A stretch of 64,000 nucleotides of DNA, taken from contig CM030940.1 in the NCBI GenBank assembly GCA_018136815.1, positions 1,008,418 to 1,072,417 of the forward strand, written 5' to 3'. This stretch comes from Isochrysis galbana (Eukaryota; Haptophyta; Isochrysidales; Isochrysidaceae). Shown here in pieces: positions 30,093 through 40,726 of this stretch. Position numbers and translations under genes: made by a program. The notes under the pieces are model-generated. The model did not search any database, had not been told where the DNA came from, and saw only the letters and a program-made list of their open reading frames with translations. Every line of letters starts with the position of its first letter. Positions within the stretch are counted from its first letter, which is position 1.

Positions 30093-30850
30093 CGAAAAAA
30101 ATTCTTAATAATCTCGCCCCTCACGCGGCCGTGAACTAATATCTCTCGAAGCCAAGACAAAAAGCAAAAAGCGTTCATTTGAAATTCTCATTTTCGAGGT
30201 CGAGCGCTTTCGCTATGAGGCTCAGGTTTGTATTCATCTTTAGTCTTCCCTTTTCGTCATAGGTGAATATGGGAGTGCTAAGTTCTATCGAGTTTTTGAG
30301 TTTAGGTTTCTCAGCGCGAACGGCCCAAGCGGGCATGGGAAGACAACCCAAAAAAAGGATAGATGTAGGCGACCTAAGGCCCGTATTTCACATAAGCGAC
30401 AGAGGTGGGCTCAAACCCAGCGAGGAGCTAGACGAGCTAGCCACCAAGCTGAGGATCGCGCACGCTGTACAGGAGACCGAAGAACGAGGCAGCGAGGACG
30501 AATAAAACACCGATACAACCGGCACAGAAGGGAGCCGATAGCAACAATGCGTGCTAGACGAGACCCAACCACCAAATCACGGCCGAGAGGAAGCGACACA
30601 AGTGAGAGAAAAAAAGACCAACAGGCCTGCCCAGACCCCACACTCCAAACCAGACCTCAGGTAGTGCACCGAGGTCGGACCCCGGAAACCGAAGAAAAAG
30701 GAAAGAAGGGGGGCAGGGGAGGAGGTGGAGGGAGGGAAGATAAGGGCGATGGAAATAGAGGTGGCGAGTCCTGTAGTCGATAGGTGTATAGCCCAGAATC
30801 TTCAGATGTTTTTTTTTTGAGTTTAGGTTTCCTTCACTGGGCAGCCGTGC
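30093..30850 (-). mobile_element. LINE-A-like 3' fragment, itself split by a LINE-B insertion
   Basis: On the minus strand, 30310-30130 encodes KPKLKNSIELSTPIF..YDEKGRLKMNTNLSLIAKALDL, the LINE-A C-terminus, followed by a 3' UTR and ..GAGATTATTAAGAA plus a T-run (A-run on plus, about 30096). Beyond the LINE-B insertion (30310-30818) the same coding direction continues at 30832-30850 (RTRTAAQ). The fragment is strongly 5'-truncated and older than the LINE-B inside it. Confidence 0.75.
30297..30831 (+). mobile_element. LINE-B 3' fragment with 13-bp TSD
   Basis: The insert is 30310-30818, flanked by GAGTTTAGGTTTC at 30297-30309 and 30819-30831. Its coding part ends with MGRQPKKRIDVGDLRPVF.., the LINE-B C-terminus also seen at 35720-35887. 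A 3' UTR rich in GGAAAGAAGGGGGGCAGG follows, ending CAGAATCTTCAGATG plus T10. It is a typical 5'-truncated LINE insertion, nested in a LINE-A fragment. Confidence 0.85.
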
Positions 30851-30859
30851 GAGTACGCA

Positions 30860-31110
30860 CGAGGACGAGGCGCCTGTGGGTGCACCAGGCCCATGGTAGA
30901 TGGTAGTGCACTTGGGACTTGGGCCGCATCTCGGAAACCGAGAAAAAAGAAAGAAGGAGGGAAGAAGAAGGGAGTGACACTCCGGAGTGAGCGAAAGGAA
31001 CTAAGGGCGATGTCTGTGGGGAGGTAGTGTTTGCCTAAACGGAAATAGGTGTTAGCCCAGAATCGCTTCAGATGCAGATGCAGGCATGCAGATGTTATTT
31101 TTAGGATGAT
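30860..31110 (+). mobile_element. second LINE-B-type 3' UTR fragment
   Basis: It shares CGGAAACCGAGAAAAAAGAAAG, TAAGGGCGATG and GTGTTAGCCCAGAATC..TTCAGATG with the 3' UTR at 30650-30818 and with the minus-strand 3' end near 61030. The T-tail is degenerate. No coding part remains. Confidence 0.6.
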
Positions 31111-32216
31111 TGTGCAAGCCCACCCAGGTGCCCCTGCCAGGGGGTGTCTACGAGCCGGAGTGAGGGTGGGTGTGACAAGTGGAGTGAGCATGGAGTGGAT
31201 GTGTTTGTGGATGTGTGAGCTGCTTGCAGTTGTGTTGAGGCTTGGGCAGTGTGGTATGTGGAGGGAGAGGGAGAGCGCGACAGCGGTGAGAAAGCGCTCT
31301 GACAAGTCCTGTTACATGGCGTGAGAGCGAGAGCGGGATCGGAGGGCATGACAGCGAGCGGGACAGGAGTAGAGCACACCAGAGACGAACACGAACACGA
31401 AGGGGGTGCTTCCGGGCGAGCGCGCCAGAAACAAAAAACGTACAAGAGAAGGGGGCGACGGGGAAAAAGAAACACGGGAAACTCTAGGAACAGAGGAAAG
31501 ACTAATGGAAATGGAACGAAGGAGGGAGCCGGGCGTCGGAGGGGCGAAGCGAGCGGCGAGCGCGGGGGGACTCCGAGCCTCGTGGGCCGAGGGAACAAAA
31601 GGAACCGCTGGGGTTGCATGGAAGGGGGAAAGGAAGAAAGGAAGAGATCCCGGCTGGAGCTGCATGCGAGGGAACCGGGAGAGAGGGGCGGAAGGAGAGA
31701 CACGCTCTAAGAATAGAGTGTGTCGGAGACGCTCCCCCTGCATGCGAGGAGGCGCGCTCTAAGAATAGAGCGTGCCGCATGGGGTGTTCCCCCTACCCGC
31801 AACAGTGGGGGCGCGAGGCCTCCGTTGACCCCTACTTGGAAAAGTAGCTTGAGAACCCCAGATCACCCGGACCAGTCGCTTTCGGCAAGCGACCGCGTCC
31901 ACCCTCCGAGTGCCCGAGTAGGTGCGTGCGCGAACCCCGTCTCCGTCCGCCGCCACACGCCACACGGCCTGGAGTATTTCGTAAAATTCGTTTTCGCAAG
32001 AGCGATCTCCTGAAAGATACGGCTGAAAAAATCGTGTTCTCTATGTATGACGAGACGCAAATGGATGACATGATGCGATTCCATGGTGTCCTCGGGCCAT
32101 GCGATCACGTGATCACTTGTGTATAGTATGCGATGAGCTAGCAGTCAAGTCGACTACACGTGTGTCAAAGCCGCTTATGGAAGCACCGACATGGCACGAA
32201 CCAACGATAAACTACC
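31111..32216. other. intergenic; paired hairpins and a decayed LINE-A 5' module
   Basis: 31704-31727 and 31752-31775 each contain GCTCTAAGAATAGAG with flanking complementary bases, giving two similar stem-loops. 31865-31970 resembles the LINE-A 5' module (CAGTCGCT..GCAAGCGACCGCG..GAGTAGGTGCGTGCG..CACACGGCC). The long GA-rich ORFs at 31320-31760 are not accepted as genes. Confidence 0.5.
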
Positions 32217-33278
32217 TTACGGGATGGAGGACGCGTCGGTCATTGGACCTCCACCAGAAAGGCGCCTTTCTTCGTCGGCAATCTCCCAGCGCGGTCGATT
32301 TTCATCAACCTTCTCCTTGACAATGGGAGCTGTCATAAGTGACTGCAAGTCACCTTGAGCGACATCGCTCGACTGCTTCTCATAAACCCGCACTGCGCCG
32401 TTCTCACCGCCCGCACGAACGATACGTAGCTTGTCTCCCATATAAGTCAGCATCAGCTTCTGCTCTTGCTTTCCCGATCCAGACTGTGGTGCACCACCGA
32501 GCTCAATGCGTGTATAGAGATCAACTAGCTGAGCCTCATCTGAGACGGCCCGGAAAGTACCCTTGAGTGCCGCCACTTGATGTGCACCCATTGCCTGGTT
32601 TGCAATGACTTCCACACACTGCACCGAGTCAAGCTCCGGCTGCCCATAGAGTTGAAATTGAGCAACTGCAGTGCAGCCACCGATGAGGCCAAACCCACTC
32701 ATGCCACCCTCCAACGATTTATCGTTGGTAAAGCGAAGCCGCCAGAACCCTGTCAGATCATCGGCGGTGAGGCTGGTGGGCGGGCCGGAAGTTTCGAGTG
32801 AGTCCACGATGGCAAGCATCCGCTCAGAAAGCTCCTCGCTCATGCCGCCCGCACCAACGAGCGGGATCGCCGGCACAGTGGCTGCATCAGCTGCCTCGAT
32901 GCAAAGCCTGCGGCCGACGATCTCGAGTGCTTCCCTTCCCCGCGCCGTCCCGCGTTGGACAGTGAAGGTGTACGTGTCGGCACCGGGCGTGAGCAGCGCG
33001 CCGATGTACCTCTTGCCGCACTCCTCGCCGTCGACCGCTACGATGAGGTCTCCAAGCGCCAGCTGCGGCTGCCCGGCGTTCGAGGCGACAACGTTGCTCT
33101 CAGGCTCGACCTCGATGCCAAGCCCGCCACTGGCTGTGCGCTGGACAATAATTTCGAGCGAGCTCACCTCGCATACCGGCGCCGAACACCTCCACGCGCC
33201 TGAGCGCGGGGCGTGCGGCAGCAGCAGCCCGAGCGAGACGAGCGCGACAAGCATCGCGGCGACTCTCCCCTGAATCAA
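32217..33278 (-). CDS. PDZ plus plastid-lipid-associated (fibrillin) protein with signal peptide
   Basis: 353 aa, single exon. Residues 1-25 are a hydrophobic signal (MLVALVSLGLLL) followed by a Ser/Arg/Trp segment (PRSGAWRCS), like the bipartite ER-plus-plastid leaders of complex-plastid algae. Residues ~38-110 form a PDZ domain with a GLGIEVE ligand-loop variant and ALGDLIVAVDG. Residues ~165-300 match the PAP/fibrillin fold: LTGFWRLRFTND at the start, GTFRAVSDEAQLVDLYTRI in the middle and LRIVRAGGENGAVRVYEK at the end. Fibrillins bind lipids in plastoglobules and thylakoids. A PDZ fused in front suggests a membrane-peripheral scaffold or quality-control role (inferred). Plastid location is inferred from the leader and fold together. 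Confidence 0.8.
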   Translation of the reverse strand: MIQGRVAAMLVALVSLGLLLPHAPRSGAWRCSAPVCEVSSLEIIVQRTASGGLGIEVEPESNVVASNAGQPQLALGDLIVAVDGEECGKRYIGALLTPGADTYTFTVQRGTARGREALEIVGRRLCIEAADAATVPAIPLVGAGGMSEELSERMLAIVDSLETSGPPTSLTADDLTGFWRLRFTNDKSLEGGMSGFGLIGGCTAVAQFQLYGQPELDSVQCVEVIANQAMGAHQVAALKGTFRAVSDEAQLVDLYTRIELGGAPQSGSGKQEQKLMLTYMGDKLRIVRAGGENGAVRVYEKQSSDVAQGDLQSLMTAPIVKEKVDENRPRWEIADEERRLSGGGPMTDASSIP

Positions 33279-33931
33279 TCAATTTACTATTCTATAAAAA
33301 CTATTGTTATAGTTTTAGCGATGGAGCGATGGAGCGCGCGCCGCCGGCTCCCACCTCCCAGCCCACCGCAGTCACGACGCCCCAACGGGGCCGCCCGAAG
33401 CCACCAGAGCAGAAGCGCGCGCAAGCTGCTGCCCCTGCCGCCGACGACGTCGACATGCTATCATGGATACATCCATGATATGTGATATGTACATGTACAT
33501 ATGATATGTGCATCATAGTCATAGCGGATAGCGGATAGCGTCAGAGCAAGGCTGATCTCACTCTTGGAGATTGCCTGCGAGGGCGCGCCGGCAGCTAGCG
33601 CGGAATGCGGTTCTTGCGGGGAGCTCATCGAGCTTTCCTCGGGGATGACTACGGGCATGGTGATCGACGCACGACGCACGACGCACGGAGGACGGAGGGC
33701 GCGGAAGTGCGGAAGGAGGCTTGTGGGAGGTGGTGGCAGGCGACTGGCGACTGGCGACTGGGAGCAAGCCTTTGAACCCACAATCCATCCACCTTTCCGT
33801 GGGCGAATGATGGATTGAAGGCACGCAACAAGCCACAGATGCGATGTTGTTCTTGGCAATGGTATGTGGGCTAGCACAGTTGTCTATCAGGCGATCTTGC
33901 CGAGGTATTTGAAATTATTTGAAGGCTCTTT
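33279..33931. other. intergenic; palindromes and a dispersed block
   Basis: 33460-33510 holds ATGGATACATCCAT and TATGTACATGTACATATGATATG palindromic repeats. 33570-33610 contains GCGAGGGCGCGCCGGCAGCTAGCGCGG, related to blocks near 42700 and 61520. Just upstream of the PDZ gene lies AT-rich sequence (33275-33320). Confidence 0.4.
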
Positions 33932-34980
33932 TCACATGGGCAACGGCCTTCTCTTCCATGCAGGCAAATCACACACATCCACTGCCCTCCTGATCTCATT
34001 CTCGTCGGTAATCAACAAAGAAGAACCGTCGGAGTACGTGATAGTCCACGAGGAAAGCAGACCTGTAGCAGTCACCTTACCATGGAACCACTGATGATGA
34101 TGGGGTGCATCGTAGTATGTAGTATTCATTTGTTTCCAAACCCAAACCGACAACTATCGCCTCCTTGGCTCTCAAGAGGGCAGCCACATTGGGGAAGTCA
34201 GAGCACTCGCTGCCCAACCTGCGGCCGCGCTCGGGCAATCCCTCCAATGCATCGTAGACGAGTAAAATCTCTAGCCCATCACCTTCCAATTTGTAGGTTG
34301 TGGTGCACAAAATCTCGACGTCCAAAGCGAGAGCTAGTTCAATCTGGAGGTCGTTGCTCTTGCTCGCCAAGGTAGCCTTCAAGGCTGCAGTAGTTGAGTC
34401 TCCCACACCCTCTTGACGGAGCCGTTCGACAAAGCCGTGCAAGTGTCCGAAATTCTCAGCGAGAGCTTTCTCATGACCTCCCACTCCCACCTTGACCACC
34501 ACCTGGTCTTAGAATAGCTCTTCATGGCCGTCCCGGTCATACTCTGCCAAAGCGTGCGCGCTGACGAGGTGTGAGAGATAAGGGTTAGCCATGGACCTAA
34601 GAATTCTTCCACAACATCTAAGTGTAAGTGCTCGCCGGTGTGCTGCAACGTATGACGTATGTGAGCAGCACAGCAGATCAAGAGCATTACCAAACAATGT
34701 GAGCAAATGCTTGCAAGCAACGCCATTCGTCGAGCAGCTGTCACGAGATATTCCGACCACCTTGTCCGCATCAAACCTCAGCTCAGTGAGAATGATCGTT
34801 GAGATGAGTCGGTGCAAAGACGCGCCATTCATGTGGTGCGCTGTCGTCACTAGGGCGAGCAGGCGCATCCCAATACAACTCAAGTTTGAGGGGCGCAACA
34901 AGAACAAGAACAAACCTGGCAGCCAGACATTGACCGCTTCACCGAGTCGTGTCGTGCCGCCAACGACTCGGTCTCGCTCA
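33932..34980 (-). pseudogene. hAT-family transposase remnant
   Basis: Minus-strand pieces in changing frames. 34980-34775 holds ..MNGASLHRLISTIIL and DADKVVGISRDSCSTN. 34774-34379 holds IRHTLQHTGEHLHLDVVEEF, LTLISHTSSARTLW and MKSYSKTRWWSRWEW, a layout typical of hAT catalytic/dimerisation regions. 34502-34077 continues with KSNDLQIELALALDVE. 34153-33932 ends with a Tudor/chromo-like segment (HHHQWFHGKVTATG..TYSDGSSLLITDENEIRRAV). At least two frame changes separate these pieces, so it is inactive. Its upstream part was cut by the LINE-B insertion at 34998; more of it may lie beyond 36231. Confidence 0.65.
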
Positions 34981-36230
34981 TCGCCATAGCCACTCCCAAC
35001 TATCGTTAAAACGATAGGGTCATGGAGCGCGCGCCGCTCCCCTCCCCTCCTGCCGCCCCCCCCGCCGCGATGGACGATCGGGCCATGCTCGACGCCTCGC
35101 ACCCGAAGCGCCCACGAGAGGGCGCCCCACCGACCAAGGTGCGTGCGCACGAGGCGCGGCCCGTGCCGACACCTGACGGCTGCACACCAGCAAGGACACC
35201 ATGCCCAACATGGCCACCACAACCCCCATCTCCTCCCACACTCCCAAGGCCACCTGGCAGCTGTGACAAGCAGGCTCAGAGCCGCAACCCATAGGGAAAG
35301 CCGCAAGGCTGGGCCCCTACAACGCCGCGGCACTGACCTCGTGCAACAGCACGAGGCACAGGCCTGACCAGACCTCTCTCCAACCCCAAGGGGGGAACAG
35401 CCAAACTGGTGTAGCACAGACTACACCTGGGGAACAAACTGGCTGGCCACACCCAAGGGAGACCATGAAGATGGCCCCTGGAACCAAGGAACCAACCCTC
35501 CGTCCCTCCATCGCCGCGGTCGAAGACGGGGACAGACGAGGCACCCCTAGAGCGGACACACAGCCAAACCTTGGCTCATACACACATCAAAAAAAAAGGG
35601 CACATGCCCCCACCCCAAGCGCTGCGAAACGCAACACGACCGACGCACCCGCGTCAGACCACGCACAAGAGGCGCACTTCGGCAACTCCACGGACACGGC
35701 CAGAAGAGCCCAGGCAGACATGGGCCGACAACCAAAAAAACGAATGGACACCAACGACTTCCGCCCTCTCTTCGACGTAATAGACAACGATACACTAGCA
35801 CCAAGCCACACCCTAAAAATAATAACACAGAAACTAGAGATCGAACACATCCTCATACAAGAAAACAACGAACACGCGAGCGACTAGGGATAGCGCCCTG
35901 GCTACAAGGGAGGAGAGACTCCCAAACGACCCACCCATAGGGGGAAGCCGCAAGGCTGGGCCCCCACAAAGAGACGCGACCCGAAGCGCCTCACAGCAAC
36001 TGCGAGCCGAAAGGCCGGCCCCCCCCCTCCCCCGACGCCAGACCCAAAGTAGTGCACACATGGGTCGACCCCCCAAAACCGAACGAAAAGGAGCCCGAGG
36101 GGGGGGGGCGAAAAGGGGAGCGAGGGTGGGGCAAGGGCGATGTCAGGGGAAGTCCCCATCGAGAGGGACGGGGGATAGCAAAGTAGTAGGCACCTTCAAA
36201 AATATTTTTTTTTCGCCATAGCCACTCCCG
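34981..36230 (+). mobile_element. non-autonomous LINE-B with 17-bp TSD
   Basis: The element is 34998-36213 (1,216 bp) between perfect repeats TCGCCATAGCCACTCCC (34981-34997 and 36214-36230). It starts AA, then the hairpin CTATCGTT/AACGATAG (35000-35017), then GGTC and an ATG at 35022 (MERAPLPSPPAAPPAAM). The 3' half encodes the LINE-B C-terminus (RRAQADMGRQPKKRMDTNDF..., ending at 35887), then a 3' UTR ending AAAAATA plus T9. Endonuclease and RT are missing, so both natural ends survive without the enzymes. It inserted into the hAT remnant. Confidence 0.88.
35000..35021 (+). promoter_or_regulatory. 5'-terminal hairpin of LINE-B
   Basis: A perfect 8-bp stem CTATCGTT/AACGATAG with loop AA, followed by GGTC and the ATG. 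The sister copy at 54056-54073 has CTATCAGT/ACTGATAG. Two base pairs differ and both changes are compensatory. Confidence 0.8.
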
Positions 36231-36740
36231 ATGCTGAAGCCAAGCGCTTCGCTGTCGCCCTCATCGGGTGTTGGCGGTAAGGGTGCCGGAGGAGTGCCTG
36301 GTCGTGAGTCCTTTGTGTCAGAGCCAGCGCCTTCTCGGGACCCACCTCCGCCCCGGTGTGTGGCATGTGCAGGTACTGGCGGGCGGAGGAGCGGGGCGTG
36401 CGCAGAGCCTTTCGCGGGTCCCCCCGCGACCCCCCCCCCCCCCGCCGGCGCGGCACCGTCCTACCACCTTAGGGTAGGGTAGAAAACCGGGACCTCAGGT
36501 TATAGATTATAGAACAGGCTCACGCACCAGTGTGTGAGGGAGACAAGGAGTCATTGTTGGAACTGCAAGGCGCCGCAACCACGTGGTACCGTATTTGTAT
36601 GCGAGCATCACTTGCCACTTGCCCTATCCCACTCATCTCTACTGTCCTTTGTTCACAACGGAAATCGCACAAAGGAACTAGTTGCGATAGTCGCGCTCAT
36701 CAATAGCAGCCCTTCCACCCAAGCGAGATGTCAAATACTC
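36231..36740. other. intergenic; probable further hAT sequence on the minus strand
   Basis: Minus-strand codons from ~36460 to 36231 (ALLRHPYRQHPMRATAKRLASASGVAMA) run into the TSD and, past the LINE-B, into MSETESLAARHDSVKRS, so the hAT ORF may extend here. 36430-36445 is a C-run. The 3' UTR of SEC31 lies at the right edge. Confidence 0.35.
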
Positions 36741-39700
36741 TTATAGGGTAACACCGAGCTTGCCGACCAGCTCGATAAGCCGCTTCAATCCCATCAGCCA
36801 GTGGCCATTGTCCGTCCAATCCGTGGTGGTGAGCTGCATGTGGATGGCGAGCGCTGTTTGTACGTCGCCTCCCGCGAGACCTGGATGGGAACAATGGAGG
36901 CAACAGGTTCATTGACAGGTCGTGGTGCAGCTTAAAGTGGGCCGCCACGTCGGAGTGCACTGGGGGGCGATCGGGGATGAAGTGTGCCAAGACGCCAGCG
37001 CATGGCGAGGACAGATTCCTCCGCAAGAATGCGCGACGTTCCTAGGAATGCGCGACGTGCAACAAGGCAGTAGGCAGTGGGAATGCTCACTTGAACAAAG
37101 TTGCTGCAACTTCTCGAACACACTGTTCGAGATGGACCCATCTTGGAGCTTCTGGAATAGGGTGGTGGACCTCTTTTCTGTGTCCTCAAGTCGTCGCTTG
37201 TCTACAGGCTGCAATTGGTATGCGCCACAGCGGCCCATAAGGCCCTGAATCGTGCTTATCACGCCTGAGGCGTCGTAGGTAGGCTTGGGCGGCGCAGGCG
37301 GCGGAGGAGCGGGTTGTGGGGGTGGCTGCTGCGCCATTTGTCCATACACCCCTGCCGATGCATCGTACGATGGCTGGGCTGGCGCCTGATACTGGAAGGG
37401 CGTTGCAGCCGGCGGCATTGCCGCAGGAGGAAATGAAGCAATCGGAGGAGGGGGCGCCGCAGGAGCGGCAGCGGGAGGCGGCGGAGCCTGGTAGGTGTAG
37501 GTGGCTGCTGGGGGTGGAGCGGCCGGCGTCGTGAATCCGTAACCGCCGGTGGATGGTTGTGAGCCGTACGCAGTAGGCGCAGGCGGCGTGAGCGTTGCAG
37601 GCGCTGGCTCGTAGTTTGCAGTAGGCGGAGCAGTGTAGGTGTATGGCGCCGGGGCTGGTGCCGGCGGTGCGTTGTACCCGTAGTCGCTGCTAGCGCAACT
37701 ATACCCCCCGTAGGCCGTGGCCGCTGGCGCAGCTGCGCTGTACCCCCCGTAGGCATTTGCCATCGGCGCCGGTGTGCTGTACGAAGTGGCGCTCACATTG
37801 GCATCGGCGTAGCCATAATCGGCCTGGGTAAAGGTAGTGGCGCCATTGGTGTAGGCCGCGTTCGCAGTCATGTACTGCGAGTTATTGTAGCTAGCGCCAT
37901 AGTCAGCTTGAGCAGCCTGCTGCTGCCCGTAGCCACTATCAGCTGTGGCCGTCACACCCGTTTCCGACACGTACACCTCGTCGAATGGAACAGGCGGAGG
38001 CGATGCAAGGAGGTTGGGGTTGGCCCCATGGATGCGATACATCAGCATCGCAGCAGGATCCTCGCGCTCTTGCGCAGGTGGCAGCTGAACAAGGTATCCC
38101 ATTGCCTCGTGCAAGCAGCCCTGCGCCGAAAGCAATTCGGCGAAGGCAGTAAGTTTGTCAGCGACCAACATGTAGCCCTCCTTTGTCTGCGTCGTCTCTT
38201 GGAAGACAACGCACTTCTCCATCAGCTCGAGCAATGGGGTCACCTCGTCGCCTCCGGACAGAGTGGCTATCGCCTCCTCGTAGCGCATGCGCCAGAGCTC
38301 GACCGTTTTAGCCGTGTTTGCTGCGCACATATAACACAGTGTCGCAGCCGACCTATCTCCCACCTCCGTCTCGAGCCTGGCAGCCAGCTGGTCGCACAAT
38401 ACAGGGAGCTCTTCAGCCGAGGCGTACGTGTTGACCAAGCCGAGTGTTTCCTTCCAGGACACTAGCGAGCTCTGAGCTACGTAATTACCGAAGTCCTGGT
38501 GGACGATGGCGCTTAGGCGTGCCATGAAGGGCGACTTGTTCGAGGCGAGATACTTATCGCGGGTGGAAGACCACAGCTCGCGGCCGCTTGCAGCTGCCAG
38601 TACCAGCGCATCCGCCACACGCCCCTGCGACAGGCAGGCCTCCACCGCCGATTCGAAGTTTCCGTTGAGCACCGCACGTGCAACGATTGGGTCGTCGGGG
38701 GATGGATGGGTCACGAGCGGTCCAGAGGTGTTGGAGTTGCGCGTGGAGCTCGGCGACAGCGGGGGTGGAGGTTGGACGGGAGAGCCGGGTTCGCTGACAG
38801 ACTGCATTGACATCTGGCGCTCAGTGGCGATCGCCATCTGAGAGAAAAGTGCCGCTGGGTCCTCATCCTCAGGCGGAGGCACAGTGGCAGACGGGGTCAT
38901 TGGGTTCGCATCGTGGCCTTGGCCCGATGACTCCGCGCCTGCCGGCAAAATCTTGGCGGCGTTGGGATCTGCGAGTCCTAGGAAGCCCAGGAGCAATTGC
39001 CGCTGGTCCTGAGAGCAAAGCACCTGCAGCAGCTTCCAGTCCTCCACGTCACGCTCTGACTTTGCTTCCGCCGCCTTACGTTCACAGAACCCAGACAAAT
39101 CCCCAGCGTCCAAGGCAGCATGCAGATCCTCCGCACGCTTGGCCACGACCTTGTCGGCGTGTACATCGCTGATTGTGACTGTGGCACCCGACTTGATGTC
39201 AAAGCAGGCCAACTTTCCTCCAAAACCGAACGTCGCACCGCAAGGCCGGCGGAGCCACTTCGGAGCCTTCATGAGTGATGCGCCGGGTTGCCCCTGCTGC
39301 TGCTCGCCCGCCCAGCCGTTGGCGTTTTGAACCTCGGTCGACGCCGAGGCGTCTTGCAGCGAGTGCACCTGAATTTCGCCGGAAAATGAGGCTGCCGCCA
39401 GGATAGCTGGCAGGCGCGGCGACCACTGCACATCGAATGTCCAGTTCTCAGAAGGTGGCAGCTCGCACAGCACCTCTCCAGTTGAGGGGTCCCAACACAA
39501 CGTCCGGTTGTCCTTTCCAGCGGAGACGAGCAAACCCTCGTCCTGAGGGCACCACGAGGCGGTAAGGATGCCCTTCTGGTGGCCAGCGAGCTCCTTCACT
39601 GGAGCAAACGCATTGCGCAAATCCCAGATCTGCATGAATGGGTACGCGTCGTCCTCTGAGGCAACGATGATCTGGGTTGCCTGCTCAGGATTCCATGCAA

Positions 39701-40370
39701 TCACCGAGTTGCGTTGCGAGCGGTTGTTGTTGTTGGTAAAATTGATGACCGGCTTCTTGAGCTTAAGGTCCCAGACTACACTAAGACCGTTATGCGACGT
39801 CGATGCCATGATGTGCGTCACCTTGCGATTCCACGCCACGCATGAGATGTCGGCACCAGGTCCGGGCGACTTGGCACCAGGCGAGACCACCCGCGGGTTG
39901 CGCGGATTTGTCAGGTCGGTGATGAACACCTCCGAGTCGGAGGCGCCAGAGGCCAGTAGCTCTGGTACAGCCGGGTTGAACTCAAGCCCCCGCACCGGAC
40001 CCGTGTGTGAGTCGATCGTGGCGACGATTGGGTCTGCGCCACCTGCGACCATGAGCGCTGGGTTGACAATCTGGATCACGCCATTGACAGTGCCTGCGGC
40101 GAGTATGCCGTAGGGAAGCGAGGCGTCGGTGACGCCCTTGCTGCCCCATGTGATCTTATTGTACCGGTCCGCACATGTAAGCGAGCCGAGCAGCGGTAGC
40201 TCATTGCCACCAGAGGTGAGGTCGAGGCTGAAGACGTCCAGGTGCGCAGTGGTGTCAAAGGTCTCTGAGATGGCGCCAGCCACAGTGCCGGCTGCGAGGA
40301 GCCCCGAGTGGTCGTTCGTGGGAGACCAGGCGACGGTGGCCGAGCGCGGTATGCTGCCCACCTTCGGCAT
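36741..40370 (-). CDS. SEC31: COPII coat outer-layer protein Sec31
   Basis: Two exons: 40370-37091 and 36880-36741, with intron 36881-37090 (210 bp, GTGAGC..CCAG). The splice gives 1,139 aa in frame and joins EKLQQLCS to SLAGGDVQTALAIH. The start MPKVGSIPRSATVAWSP at 40370 is chosen because it is where Sec31 homology begins; the in-frame extension upstream to 41039 is translated CT-tract. Residues 1-330 are WD40 repeats (NGLSVVWDLKLKKPV, MQIWDLRN, RTLCWDPSTGEVL); ~390-860 is the helical ACE1/solenoid region; ~860-1065 is a Pro/Ala/Tyr-rich linker (Sec23-binding type); ~1070-1139 is the SRA1-like C-terminal domain ending HWLMGLKRLIELVGK. With Sec13 it forms the outer cage of ER-to-Golgi vesicles. 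Confidence 0.95.
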
Positions 40371-40666
40371 CGCCGCGGGAGACGGGAGAGAGAGAGAGAA
40401 AGAGAAGAGGGGGAAGAGCGCGCGCGCAGAGGGCCTCCCCCCCCGATGGCCAGCGTGGAGGAGGGGGGAGGGGGGGGGGGGGGCTCGCAAGGGGGGGAAA
40501 GGAAAAGGGGGGGCGCGGGACGGGAGGGGGGGGAGTCGAGAGATCAGGGAAGAGAGAAGAGAAGAGGGGAGAGGAGAGGGGAGAGAAGAGGGGAGAGAAG
40601 AGAAGGGAGAGAAGAGAGGGGAGAGAAGAGGGGAGAGAAGAGAGAGGGGAGAGAAGAGGGGAGAGA

Positions 40667-40726
<60 letters not shown>

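Noticed and set aside
31312-31780. Several ORFs on both strands
   Set aside because: GA-rich low-complexity sequence, multiple frames open, no recognisable domain.
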